Positions 42,725-53,339 of a stretch of 64,000 bases of DNA are shown here, one piece after another. Location of the stretch: positions 27,495,275 to 27,559,274 of the forward strand of contig OZ020308.1 of the NCBI GenBank assembly GCA_963971305.1, written 5' to 3'. Numbering within the stretch: position 1 is the stretch's first letter; every line of letters starts with the position of its first letter. Origin of the DNA: Arcuatula senhousia. Taxonomy: Eukaryota; Mollusca; Bivalvia; Mytilida; Mytilidae. The position numbers and the translations under genes are program-made. The notes below the pieces were generated by a model that ran no database searches, had not been told where the DNA came from, and saw only the letters and a list, made by a program, of their open reading frames with translations.

Positions 42725-43188
42725 CCGTACTGTAATTTGGGATATTTTGGATGTCGTTTTATTTTGGTTCATTTGGCACCTCACATAAATGTGCCAAAAT
42801 TAAACATACCAAAATAAGTTTACAATGCATATAATAAAATCTTTAAAAAAATAATTTCATTTTTTTATTTCTTGAAAATCCATGCTTACTCAATTAAGTA
42901 ATTAACTTGTTTATCAAATCAATCAGTTGTTTTTAAAAGGTGAAACATACACTTATTAGGCTTGGTTTGAAAACAAACATACACTTATAATGTTAAATGA
43001 GAAGAATTCGTGAATACAAATTTAACTAACCTATGATTGCAAAGTCTTATTAGATGATTAAACGAATTAAAGAAGAACATATTTTTCTGAAAACGACAAA
43101 ATAACCCACACCAAAATTAATAGTGGCCATTTTGATCTAAAACTGCCAAAATTTCCCTACACCAAAATATCCCAATTTAAGGTAATGC
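42725..43188. mobile_element. TIR element ... TTTGGGATATTTTGG
   Basis: Left CCGTACTGTAATTTGGGATA and right ACACCAAAATATCCCAATTT are inverted. Motifs GTGCCAAAAT and ACCAAAATAAG recur inside. No ORF. Confidence 0.6.
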
Positions 43189-43536
43189 CCAATATCACAA
43201 CATTTGGGATCAACAGTTTAACGTGAACACTTTATGCCTATCTTACTTTCGTAGCTGGGGCATAAAAAAGCAGAGACAAGAACATTTAATGAAACACAAC
43301 ATTACTTAACTCCTACAAGCCATGTAAACTTGAAATGAGTGAAATCAGGTGGGTGGAAGAGTTAGCAGCTCCTGCCTCTTGCAACACACCCATCACATTG
43401 CCAACTTTTGGTCTAGTGAAGGTCAAACCCCTGTTATCTAGAAACACATGATATCTGCCTTAAAGTTTTTACAGTGACAACAACAGCTAAGGACATGAAG
43501 GAGCAACATACCCTGTTGGAATAATTTTTATACCCC

Positions 43537-45960
43537 TACTCGTAAGGGAGAGGGCTATATTGCAATCACCCTGTCTGTCCGTCTGTCTGGTACATATCTC
43601 GGCTTCTACTAAAGAGATTGATTTCAAAATTTGGTAGACAGCTTAAGCCTGATGGGATGTACATTTTCTTTACTTTCTCGGTCGGTTGCCGTCATCTACT
43701 TCCTGTTTTCCAAGCCGACTTAGACTTTTGAATGGTCTAAAATGGAAAGATTTTCGTAACAGATTTCTCCGCTAAAGGGATTGATTTCAAATTTGGTATA
43801 CATCTTTAGCATGATGATTTGTCCCATGCCTCCCCCTTTGCAGGTCAGTCACCATCTACTTCCTGTTTTCTGTGCCGGCTTATCCTTTTTAGCTCACCTG
43901 GACCGAAGGTCCATGTGAGCTATTACCATCACTTGGCGTCCGTCGTCGTCGTCGTCTGTCGTCGTCGTCGTCGTCGTCTGTTAACAATTTTTCAAAAATC
44001 TTCTCCTCTGAAACTACCAAACAGAATTTAATGAAACTTGGTATGAATGATCCTTAGGGTGTCCTGCACCAAACTTGTGTTTTGATTTTTGATCCGTTAA
44101 AAAACATGGCCGCCGTTACTAAAAATAGACTAGGGGGGTCAGACTACTGTTTTTGGCTTATAAATCAAAAAGTATAAGAGATAAAGGAAATCTGAGGCCA
44201 CGCTACTGATTCAGCATCAAAAGCTCTACAAAAGTCTCCATTTGGTCATAGTTGTCAGATGACCCCTTATAGGGGTTACAGCCCCTTAAAGGTGAAAAAT
44301 AGCATTTTTTCATGTTTTTGGCTTACAGAATGAAAACTATTGCAGATAGAGATTAGCTGTTGCTTGCTTAAATGTTCAGCTCATTTGACTCTACAAAAGT
44401 CTCCATAGGGTCGAATTTGTCAGATGACCCCTTATAGGGATTACGGCCCCTTAAAGGTGAAAAATAGCCATTTTTCATGTTTTTGGCCTACAGAATGAAA
44501 ACTATTGCACATAGAGATTAGCTGTTGCTTGCTTAAATGTTCAGCTCATTTAGCTCTACAAAATTCTCCATAGGGTCGAAGTTGTCAGATGACCCCTTAT
44601 AGGGGTTACGGCCCCTGAAAAATAGCGATTTTTCATGTTTTTGTCCTACAGAATGAAAACTATTGCAGATAGAGATTAGCTGTTGCTTGCTTAAATGTTC
44701 AGCTCATTTAGCTCTACAAAAGTCTCTATAGGGTCGAAGTTGTCAGATGACCCCTTATAGGGGTTACGGCCCCTGAAAAATAGCGATTTTTCATGTTTTT
44801 GTCCTACAGAATGGAAACTATTGCAGATAGAGATTAGCTGTTGCTTGCTTAAATGTTCAGCTCATTAAGCTCTACAAAAGTCTCCATAGGGTCGAAGTTG
44901 TCAGATGACCTCCTTACAGGGGTTACGGCCCCTGAAAAATAGCGATTTTTTTTATGTTTTTGTCCTACAGAATGAAAACTATTGCAGATAAAGATTAGCT
45001 GTTGCTTGCTTAAATGTTCAGCTCATTTAGCTCTACGAAAGTCTCCATAGGGTCGAAGTTGTCAGATAACCCTTTATAGGGGTTACGGCCCCTGAAAAAT
45101 AGCGTTTTTTCATGTTTTTGGCCTACAGAATGAAAACTATTGCACATAGAGATTAGCTGTTGCTTGCTTAAATGTTCAGCTCATTTAGCTCTACAAAATT
45201 CTCCATAGGGTCGAAGATGTCAGATGACCCCTTATAGGGGTTACGGCCCCTGAAAAATAGCAATTTTTCATGTTTTTGGCATACAGAATGAAAACTATTG
45301 CAGATAGAGATTAGCTGTTGCTTGCTTAATATTCAGCTCATTTAGCTCTACAAAATTCTCCATAGGGTGGAAGTTGTCAGATGACCCCTTAAAGGGGTTA
45401 CGGCCCCTGAAAAAAGCGATTTTTCATGTTTTTGGCCTACAGAATGAAAACTATTGCAGATAGAGATTAGCTGTTGCTTGCTTAAATGTTCAGCTCATTT
45501 AGCTCTACAAAAGTCTCTATAGGGTCAAAGTTGTCAGATGACTCCCTATAGGGGTTATGGCCCCTTATAGGTGGAAAATGGTGATTTTGGCCTATAGAAT
45601 GAAAACTATTGCAGGTAGAGAAAAGCTGTTGCTTGCTTAAATGTTCAGCTCATTTAGCTCTACAAAAGTATAGGGTCAACATCAATACCAGGTGAGCAAT
45701 TCAGGCTCCTGGGAGCCTCTTGTTAAGGATCGTTTCGTAACAGATTTCGGGGGTTCTACTGAAGAGTTGATTTCAAATTTGATATACAGCTTTAGCATGA
45801 TGAGTTGTACTGTGCTTCCCCTTTCCATGTCAGTCGGGCATCTACTTCCTATTTTTCGAATGGTCAGGTGGGGGTAACCTTAGTACGACTAAGTGCAACC
45901 CATTTTTGTGTCAAATGTGACCCTCTATCAAGGAACCCATGATATATCCCACATGCTTCC
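43537..45960 (+). mobile_element. ATACCCCTACTCG-family element split by an AGCTCACCTGG element
   Basis: Begins ATACCCCTACTCGTAAGGGA. Units contain CATCTACTTCCTGTTTTC and CGTAACAGATTTCT. It is interrupted at about 43890 and resumes after 45725 with TTTCGTAACAGATTTCGGGG. The 3' limit is uncertain. Confidence 0.6.
43891..45723 (+). mobile_element. Helentron-like element, AGCTCACCTGG family, about 160-bp units
   Basis: Begins with the hairpin AGCTCACCTGGACC / GGTCCATGTGAGCT, then a (GTC)n tract at 43938-43980. About eight units of 155-165 bp contain AGCTGTTGCTTGCTTAAATG and GGGTTACGGCCCCT. It ends CCAGGTGAGC plus the hairpin GGCTCCTGGGAGCC and CTTGTT. Confidence 0.85.
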
Positions 45961-45964
45961 GGGA

Positions 45965-46310
45965 ATTATGTCTCTCTTCACATTTATGGGAAGACATTTT
46001 GTTTTTGTCATGTCTGTCCGTCAAAAAGTTTGTCAGCCAAACTCATTGATCTCAAGGAAACGGGGTATGTTGGAGTTAATTGAGGACACCATATGTAGTT
46101 GTGCATATTGCTAGGAAACTTTAACCTCAAATTTTTGTGGGTGTTATGGTCCTTTGAACTTAAAATTTGCTGAAAAATCCTCAATGTTACTTCTCTGAAA
46201 CTACAGAGCTGAATTCTGTCATGTATGCAGGATGGATGGACACTATATATGTATGTAGCAGTGCATATTACCAGGACATTTTGATCAATAAAGGAGTATG
46301 TTCTCAAAGG
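45965..46310 (+). mobile_element. Degraded ATGTCTCYCTTC-family element
   Basis: ATTATGTCTCTCTTCACATT, GGGAAGACATT and ATGTCTGTCCGTCAAAAAGT, then CACCATATGTAGTTGTGCAT, match the 13287 family in order. It is diverged, and no right end is seen. Confidence 0.55.
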
Positions 46311-46563
46311 CCTATATTTGGGCGGATTTTTCATGTTCAAGAAATCTAAATGAATGCAATGGAAATAACTCACATAATACCTATAACTTACTAGAAATAA
46401 ATATAATAGTTTTCTAGTGATAAAATTGTGCTGTTTCCTTAGGTAACCCCATAAGTATGTGAAACATTAGGAAAATCTTTATTTTTGTTGATTTTTATAT
46501 CTTTTTACCACTATTGTGCCAAAATCAAAAGTGATCGCATGCTCTGGCTAACATTGATTTTTT

Positions 46564-47284
46564 GTCTCGCCTGTCGCAAAAGGCGAGACTTAGGTATGGT
46601 GATTCCGGTGGCGGCAGCGGCGTCCACAATTGGTTAAAGTTTTTGCTTAAGTCTGTTTTGTGTGAACTAGTTATGTTACACTATTGATATTTGGTATGCA
46701 GTTGCATCAGCATTAGTACAGATCAGTTTTAAAAGCATTTCATCTGTATGCTCCTGCAGTCACGGTCTGCTGACTTTGAAATTTTACACTGATTTTGCCG
46801 CGGTTAACCTTTTTTCTTACGTCTCTTTAACATGAAGCAGTTATGGTTCACCATTGATATTGGGTATATGCACTTGCATTAGCATTAGTACAGATCAATT
46901 TCAAAAGCATTTCATCTGTATGCTCATGCAGTCACGGTCTACTTACTTTGAAATTTTACACCGATTTGGCCGAGGTTAACCTTTTCTCTTACGTCTGTTT
47001 AACATGAAGCAGTTATGGTACATCATTGATATTGGGTATGCACTTGCATTAGCATCAGTACAGATCAATTTCAAAAGTATTTTTTCATCTGTATGATCCT
47101 GCAGTCATGGTCTACTGACTTTGAGATTTTACTCTTTTTAACTTTCTACTTATGTCACGAGTGTTTTATATAGTTATGGTTCACCATTTATTTTTGGTAT
47201 GCAGCTGCTTAAGCATCAGTTAAGATCAGTTTAAGGAGGATTTTTACTTCATTTTATACTGTGTCCAGTTGTGACAGGCGAGAC
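46564..47284 (+). mobile_element. Helentron-like element, GTCTCGCCTGTC family
   Basis: Begins GTCTCGCCTGTC with hairpin partner AGGCGAGAC, then a GGCGGCAGCGGCG stretch. Four units of about 180 bp contain TTAACATGAAGCAGTTATGG. The partner GACAGGCGAGAC ends at 47284, followed by CTGTGTTAACAG and TTTATTGTTT. Confidence 0.8.
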
Positions 47285-48610
47285 ATGTCTCTGTGTTAAC
47301 AGTTTATTGTTTATAAATTTATTACTTAAAAGTAAATATTTTAACAAAAAAATAATTTTGTCAAAATATGTGGCCAACATTATATTCATAATTTTTACAG
47401 AAAAGAAGCCAAATATGTCAAAATAGTGATTTTATAAGAAGTTCAATAACTTTAAAGGTCTCTGTTGTTCATCAAATAAATTAATTCATGCACAAATTAT
47501 AACATTTTATAAAGCACATAGTCACAGCATCATTATTTATAAGCTGTCTCAAATTTGAAATTTAGGGCCGTTTTTGGCCCTTTCCGAACATACTCCATTA
47601 GCATAACAGATGTTTGAACTAGAATTGAAACAGGGTTTTTGCAGGCAAAAACTAGCTTATAACTAATTGTGATACATGTACATCATTTCTATTTTAAGCT
47701 GGAGCGGACAGACCTTGTTTCATAAGAATGAAAAGTTGATTGAAATGTTGAAGCCATTTTGTTTGTCATAGCTTTATTGTGGTAAATTTTGTTTTGTTTT
47801 GTTAATCCACTGTCATACCATTGCATTAAACCTTTAAATTATTATGAAACTTTGTACACATGTATTTCACTCATCATGACCTTTAGTAGTCATGGTAATA
47901 GGGAAATTCTTTTGAGATCTAGAAACCTTTCACTTGATTGTGTTAAATTTTGCTCTCTGGATTTGATTAGGTATTTTTTATTTTTCTTAAAATACTCAAG
48001 TGTTTTATTTTACTCTTAATAAGCAGTGATATTATTTAATGTCTTGCCTGCATCCAGCATTCCTAGCACCACAATCTTCAATCTTAAAAAGTTTCATCCA
48101 ATTAAGATGCTACAGTTACCAAATTTCTTATAATGCGTGCAATTCCGTCAAAGGGCTAAACAAAGTTTTTAGCTCACCTGGACCAAAGGTCCATGTGAGC
48201 TTTTACTATCACTTGGCGTCCGTCGTCGTTGTTGTCGTCCGTTAACAATTTTCCAAAAATCTTCTCCTCTGAAACTACTGAACAGAATTCAATGAAACTT
48301 GGTATGATTGATATTTAGGGTGTCCTGCACCAAACTTGTGTTTCGATTTTTGATCCGTCAAAAAACATGGCCACCGTTACTAAAAAATAGACCAGGGGGG
48401 TCAGACTACTGTTTTTGGCTTATAAATCAAAAAGTATAAGAGATAGATGAAATCTGATGCCACGCTACTGCTTCACCATCAAAAGCTCTACTAAAGTCTC
48501 CACTGTGCCGAAGTTGTCATATGACCCCTTATAGGAGTAACAGCCCCTTTAAGGCAAAAAATAGCATTTTTTCATGTTTTTGGCTTCTAAAATGAATACT
48601 ATTACAGATA

Positions 48611-50248
48611 CACACTATGCCATGTTGGTACTCTATGAAATGTTATTTCCCGTGCCGGGTACTGTTATTTCCCCAATTGTACATCACGTGGTTTTCTTAT
48701 ATTGATTACCGACACCTAAATTTAAAGATTCTGAAGCAAAACGGTATTGCTTAGCTGTAAAATGGAAAATATATTACTTTTGTGAAAATTTCAAATCCAT
48801 CCTTTAAAAAATTGAAAAGTAAAAATGTCTGTGTAAACTTTTATTTGATATTTCTTGCTGGAAAATTAGCACATTAACTGAAATATTTGATTGATTGTCT
48901 CTTAAAAACAAATAAAACAATGACCATGCATTAAATCATAAATTAAAACTTTTATAAACATCATTTTTCTTTCTTTCTCAAGCGTCTTGATATCGACATC
49001 GATATTATTTGTTGTGATTTTCAACGATTAGTTGCGGTGGGTAATTTTAAAATTGTACTGTTATTTCGCGTGGCAAATATGCATGAGGTACTGTTATTTC
49101 CTGTGGTTTGGTACTGATATTTCATGTGATTACTTAAAACTTAGTTCAAATTTTTGCAAGAATTGATGGTTAACAATTAAACAAGCATTCTGAGAGTACT
49201 GCAAAACAATACATAGCTTCAGTTGTATGCTCTTATATTTTTCGAGTACTGGAATATGTGTTGGATATTTCCAAAATTTGACAACGTTTGGCTGTTTCTT
49301 TAAAAATTGATAAATTTATCTGTTTGGTCATTGTTATCATATTTTTTGGCATTTTTTTTTTTATCAAATTTAATATTCTACCGGTTTTCCAAGTTTTCTA
49401 CTCCTAGCGTGTCTGATGAAGGTTAATCCAGAAAAGCGCTTCACACGCAGTGAAATTTAGCTTTTGTACATTATTAAAATCATTTCAATATGTGGATCGT
49501 GCTTTTTTGGCACATATTCCATATTCTTTCGTTTTTAATAGTCCCCCTACCGGCGTCATATTTCAGTCTCTGGTAAAAATAAGTGTAACGAAACTTCTTA
49601 AACTTGATCAGTTTATTATTTACAAAAGTGTTAATAAAAAAAGTGCAGTTAACAAACTTCAGTAATTTCTTAAAGCCCAAAGGACCCGTAAAAATGCGCA
49701 AACCGGATCAAAACGCGAGTTCACTTGATCTGTTACTCGTTATGGTAGACTCACATATCAAAAATCTGTTCATTATCTGCAAGGGTTTAGTACAAAAAGT
49801 GCGGAAAACTGTGGCGTGACGGACAGCTAGACGTGCAAACCTATATATAGTCCCTTTCGACTGTCGCCGATAGAGAACTAAAAAACACTAGATGTTCTAG
49901 ACGGTGCACCTAATTTTGTTAGGTGGAAGACCAATTCATTGTTTTATTTGTTTTTAAGAGACAATCAATCAAATATTTCAGTTCATGTGCTAATTTTCCA
50001 GCAAGAAATATCAAATTAAAGTTTACACGGACATTTTTACTTTTCAATTTTTTAAAGGTTTGACTTGAAATGTTCATAAAAGTAATATACTTTCCATTTT
50101 ACAGCTTAGCAATACCGTTTTGCTTCAGAATCGTTAAATTTAGGTGTCGGTAATCAATATAAGAAAACCACGTGATGCACAATTGGGGAAATAACAGTAC
50201 CCGGCACGAGAAAAAACATTTCATAGAGTACCAACATGGCATAGTGTG
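48611..50248. mobile_element. 1.64-kb element with ~313-bp TIRs and 5-bp target duplication AGATA
   Basis: The left end CACACTATGCCATGTTGGTA and the right end are inverted copies over about 313 bases (48611-48923 and 49936-50248). AGATA flanks both sides (48606-48610 and 50249-50253); removing the insert restores CAGATAGAGAAAAGCTG, the exact text of neighbouring units. The TIR carries the repeated word GTACTGTTATTTC, which recurs near 49050-49130. No transposase ORF. Confidence 0.88.
49180..49870 (-). mobile_element. Nested minus-oriented fragment of the 34054-family element
   Basis: CAAGCATTCTGAGAGTACTG, then CAAAACAATACATAG is the reverse complement of 35740-35775. TAGTCCCCCTACCGGC (about 49541) and GTTATGGTAGACTCACATAT continue the family. 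It lies inside the 48611 element. Limits are approximate. Confidence 0.5.
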
Positions 50249-52740
50249 AGATAGAGAAAAGTTGTTGCTTGCTTAAGTGTTCAGCTCATTTAGCTCTACT
50301 AAAGTGTCCATAGGGTCGAAGTTGTCAGATGACCCCTTATAGGGGTTACAGCCCCTTAAAGGCGTAAAATAGTGTTTTTGGCCTGTAGAATGAAAACTAT
50401 TGCAGATAAAGAAAAGCTGTTGCTTGCTTAAATGATCAGCTCATTTAGCTCTACAAAAGTTTTTATAGGGTCAACGTTGTCAGATGACGCCTTATAGGGG
50501 TTACAGCCCCTTAAAGGCGAAAAATAGTGTTTTTGGCCTATAGAATGAAAACTATTGCAGATAGAGAAAAGCTGTTGCTTGCTTAAATGATCAGCTCATT
50601 TAGCTCTACAAAAGTCTTCATAGGGTCAAAGTTGTCAGATGACCCCTTATAGCCTTTTAGGGGTTACAGCCCCTTAAAGGCGTAAAATAGTGTTTTTGGC
50701 CTGTAGAATGAAAACTATTGCAGATAGAGAAAAGCTGTTGCTTGCTTAAATGATCAACTCATTTAGCTCTACAAAAGTCTTCATAGGGTCAAAGTTGTCA
50801 GATGAACCCTTATAAGGGTTACAGCCCCTTAAAGGCGTAAAATAGTGTTTTTGGCCTGTAGAATGAAAACTATTGCAGATAGAGAAAAGCTGTTGCTTGC
50901 TTAAATGATCAACTCATTTAGCTCTACAAAAGTCTTCATAGGGTCAAAGTTGTCAGATGACCCCTTATAGGGGTTACAGCCCCTTAAAGGCTAAAAATAG
51001 TGTTTTTGGCCTATAGAATGAAAACTATTGCAGATAGAGAAGAGCTGTTGCTTGCTTAAATGATCAGCTCATTTATCTCTACAAAAGTCTTCTTAGGGTC
51101 AAAGTTGTCAGATGACCCCTTATAGGGGTTACAGCCCCTTAAAGGCGAAAAATAGTGTTTTTGGCCTATGGAATGAAAACTATTGCAGATAGAGAAAAGC
51201 TGTTGCTTGCTTAAATGATCAACTCATTTAGCTCTACAAAAGTCTTCATAGGGTCAAAGTTGTCAGATGACCCCTTATAGGGATTACAGCCCATTAAAGG
51301 CGTAAAATAGTGTTTTTGGCCTGTAGAATGAAAACTATTGCAGATAGAGAAAAGCTGTTGCTTGCTTAAATGATCAACTCATTTAGCTCTACAAAAGTCT
51401 TCATAGGGTCAAAGTTGTCAGATGAACCCTTATAAGGGTTACAGCCCCTTAAAGGCGTAAAATAGTGTTTTTGGCCTGTAGAATGAAAACTATTGCAGAT
51501 AGAGAAAAGCTGTTGCTTGCTTAAATGATCAACTCATTTAGCTCTACAAAAGTCTTCATAGGGTCAAAGTTATCAGATGAACCCTTATAAGGGTTACAGC
51601 CCCTTTAAGGCTAAAAATAGTGTTTTTGGCCTATAGAATGAAAACTATTGCACATAGAGAAAAGCTGTTGCTTGCTTAAATGATCAGCTCATTTAGCTCT
51701 ACAAAAGTCTTCATAGGGTCAAAGTTGTCAGATGAACCCTTATAAGGGTTACAGCCCCTTAAAGGCGTAAAATAGTGTTTTTGGCCTGTAGAATGAAAAC
51801 TATTGCAGATAGAGAAAAGCTGTTGCTTGCTTAAATGATCAACTCATTTAGCTCTACAAAAGTCTTCATAGGGTCAAAGTTATCAGATGAACCCTTATAA
51901 GGGTTACAGCCCCTTTAAGGCTAAAAATAGTGTTTTTGGCCTATAGAATGAAAACTATTGCACATAGAGAAAAGCTGTTGCTTGCTTAAATGATCAGCTC
52001 ATTTAGCTCTACAAAAGTCTTCATAGGGTCAAAGTTGTCAGATGACCCCTTATAGGGGTTACAGCCCCTTAAAGGCTAAAAATAGTGTTTTTGGCCTATA
52101 GAATGAAAACTATTGCAGATAGAGAAGAGCTGTTGCTTGCTTAAATGATCAGCTCATTTATCTCTACAAAAGTCTTCTTAGGGTCAAAGTTGTCAGATGA
52201 CCCCTTATAGGGGTTACAGCCCCTTAAAGGCGAAAAATAGTGTTTTTGGCCTATAGAATGAAAACTATTGCAGATAGAGAAAAGCTGTTGCTTGCTTAAA
52301 TGATCAACTCATTTAGCTCTACAAAAGTCTTCATAGGGTCAAAGTTGTCAGATGACCCCTTATAGGGATTACAGCCCATTAAAGGCGTAAAATAGTGTTT
52401 TTGGCCTGTAGAATGAAAACTTATGCAGATAGAGAAAAGCTGTTGCTTGCTTAAATGATCAACTCATTTAGCTCTACAAAAGTCTTCATAGGGTCAAAGT
52501 TGTCAGATGAACCCTTATAAGGGTTACAGCCCCTTAAAGGCGTAAAATAGTTTTTTTGGCCTGTAGAATGAAAACTATTGCAGATAGAGAAAAGCTGTTG
52601 CTTGCTTAAATGATCAGCTCATTTAGCTCAACAAAAGCATTCATAGGGTTGAAGTTTTCAGATGACCCCTTTTAGGGATTACAGCCCCTAAATTAACATG
52701 TTTTCATGTTTTGGGGTTTATAATAAAAACTATAGCTGAA
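50249..52740 (+). repeat. Tandem array of ~155-bp units with higher-order structure
   Basis: About sixteen units, each with AGAAAAGCTGTTGCTTGCTT, CAGCTCATTTAGCTCTAC-like text, GGTTACAGCCCCTTAAAGG and TTTTTGGCCT. Variant markers recur at fixed distances: CATTTATCTCTAC plus TCTTCTTAGGG at 51069 and about 52154 (offset about 1,085), and GCACATAGAG at offset about 310. So blocks of units were copied together. Confidence 0.85.
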
Positions 52741-53159
52741 AAAGAAAATTGGTTGCTTGCTTTAATGTTCAGTTCATTAAGCTCTCAATAAAGGTCTCTA
52801 GAGTCAAAGTTGTCAGACGGCCCTTAAAATAACTTGTTACACATTTTTGGCCTACAGAATGAAAACTATTGCTGAAAGAGAAAAAGCTGTTGCTTTTTTA
52901 AATGTTCAGCTTATTTAGTTTTACAAAGTTCTTCATAGGGTTGACATCAAGACCAGGTGAGCGATTCAGGCTCCTGGGAGCCTCTTGTTTGCAGAAAACA
53001 AGGGAAAAATCCTTATTATGGTCATCAGTGTGCTTGCAAGTTTACAGAAAGAACATGCTTGAATCGGTGAGTTGTGAGCAAAAAAGAAAACAACTATAAA
53101 CTGCTGGCTGTTTTCCAATGAAGATGATTTAAATTTACTGAGGGTTGGTAGGACCTTTT

Positions 53160-53318
53160 GCGGGACAGCGGGAAAGCCCATTTATTTCAACGGGAATTCG
53201 GGAAAACCCTTAACGGGAACGGGATTTAGCCATTTTCATTTATCGGGATGCGGGAATCACACATTTATTTTCGCGGGAATCCGGGATTTCTTGATTTATT
53301 TGCCGGGACTTCGGGATC
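53160..53318 (+). repeat. CGGGA-word doublet array, 30-bp period
   Basis: Six units: CGGGACAGCGGGAAAG, CGGGAATTCGGGAAAA, CGGGAACGGGATTT, CGGGATGCGGGAATC, CGGGAATCCGGGATTT, CGGGACTTCGGGATC. Each doublet is followed by T-rich filler (ATTTATTT). Five start 30 bases apart. It runs into ATACCCCCTCC and a C run. Confidence 0.85.
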
Positions 53319-53339
53319 ATACCCCCTCCTACCCCCCCC

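Larger units (their letters stand above)
48171..52990 (+). mobile_element. 4.8-kb Helentron-like element, AGCTCACCTGG family, with ~155-bp array
   Basis: Hairpin start AGCTCACCTGGACC / GGTCCATGTGAGCT, a GTCGTCGTTGTTGTCG tract, then two diverged units before the insertion at 48611-50248. After it, about 16 units of ~155 bp run to about 52740. The end is CCAGGTGAGC, hairpin GGCTCCTGGGAGCC, then CTTGTTT. It is non-coding. Confidence 0.88.
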
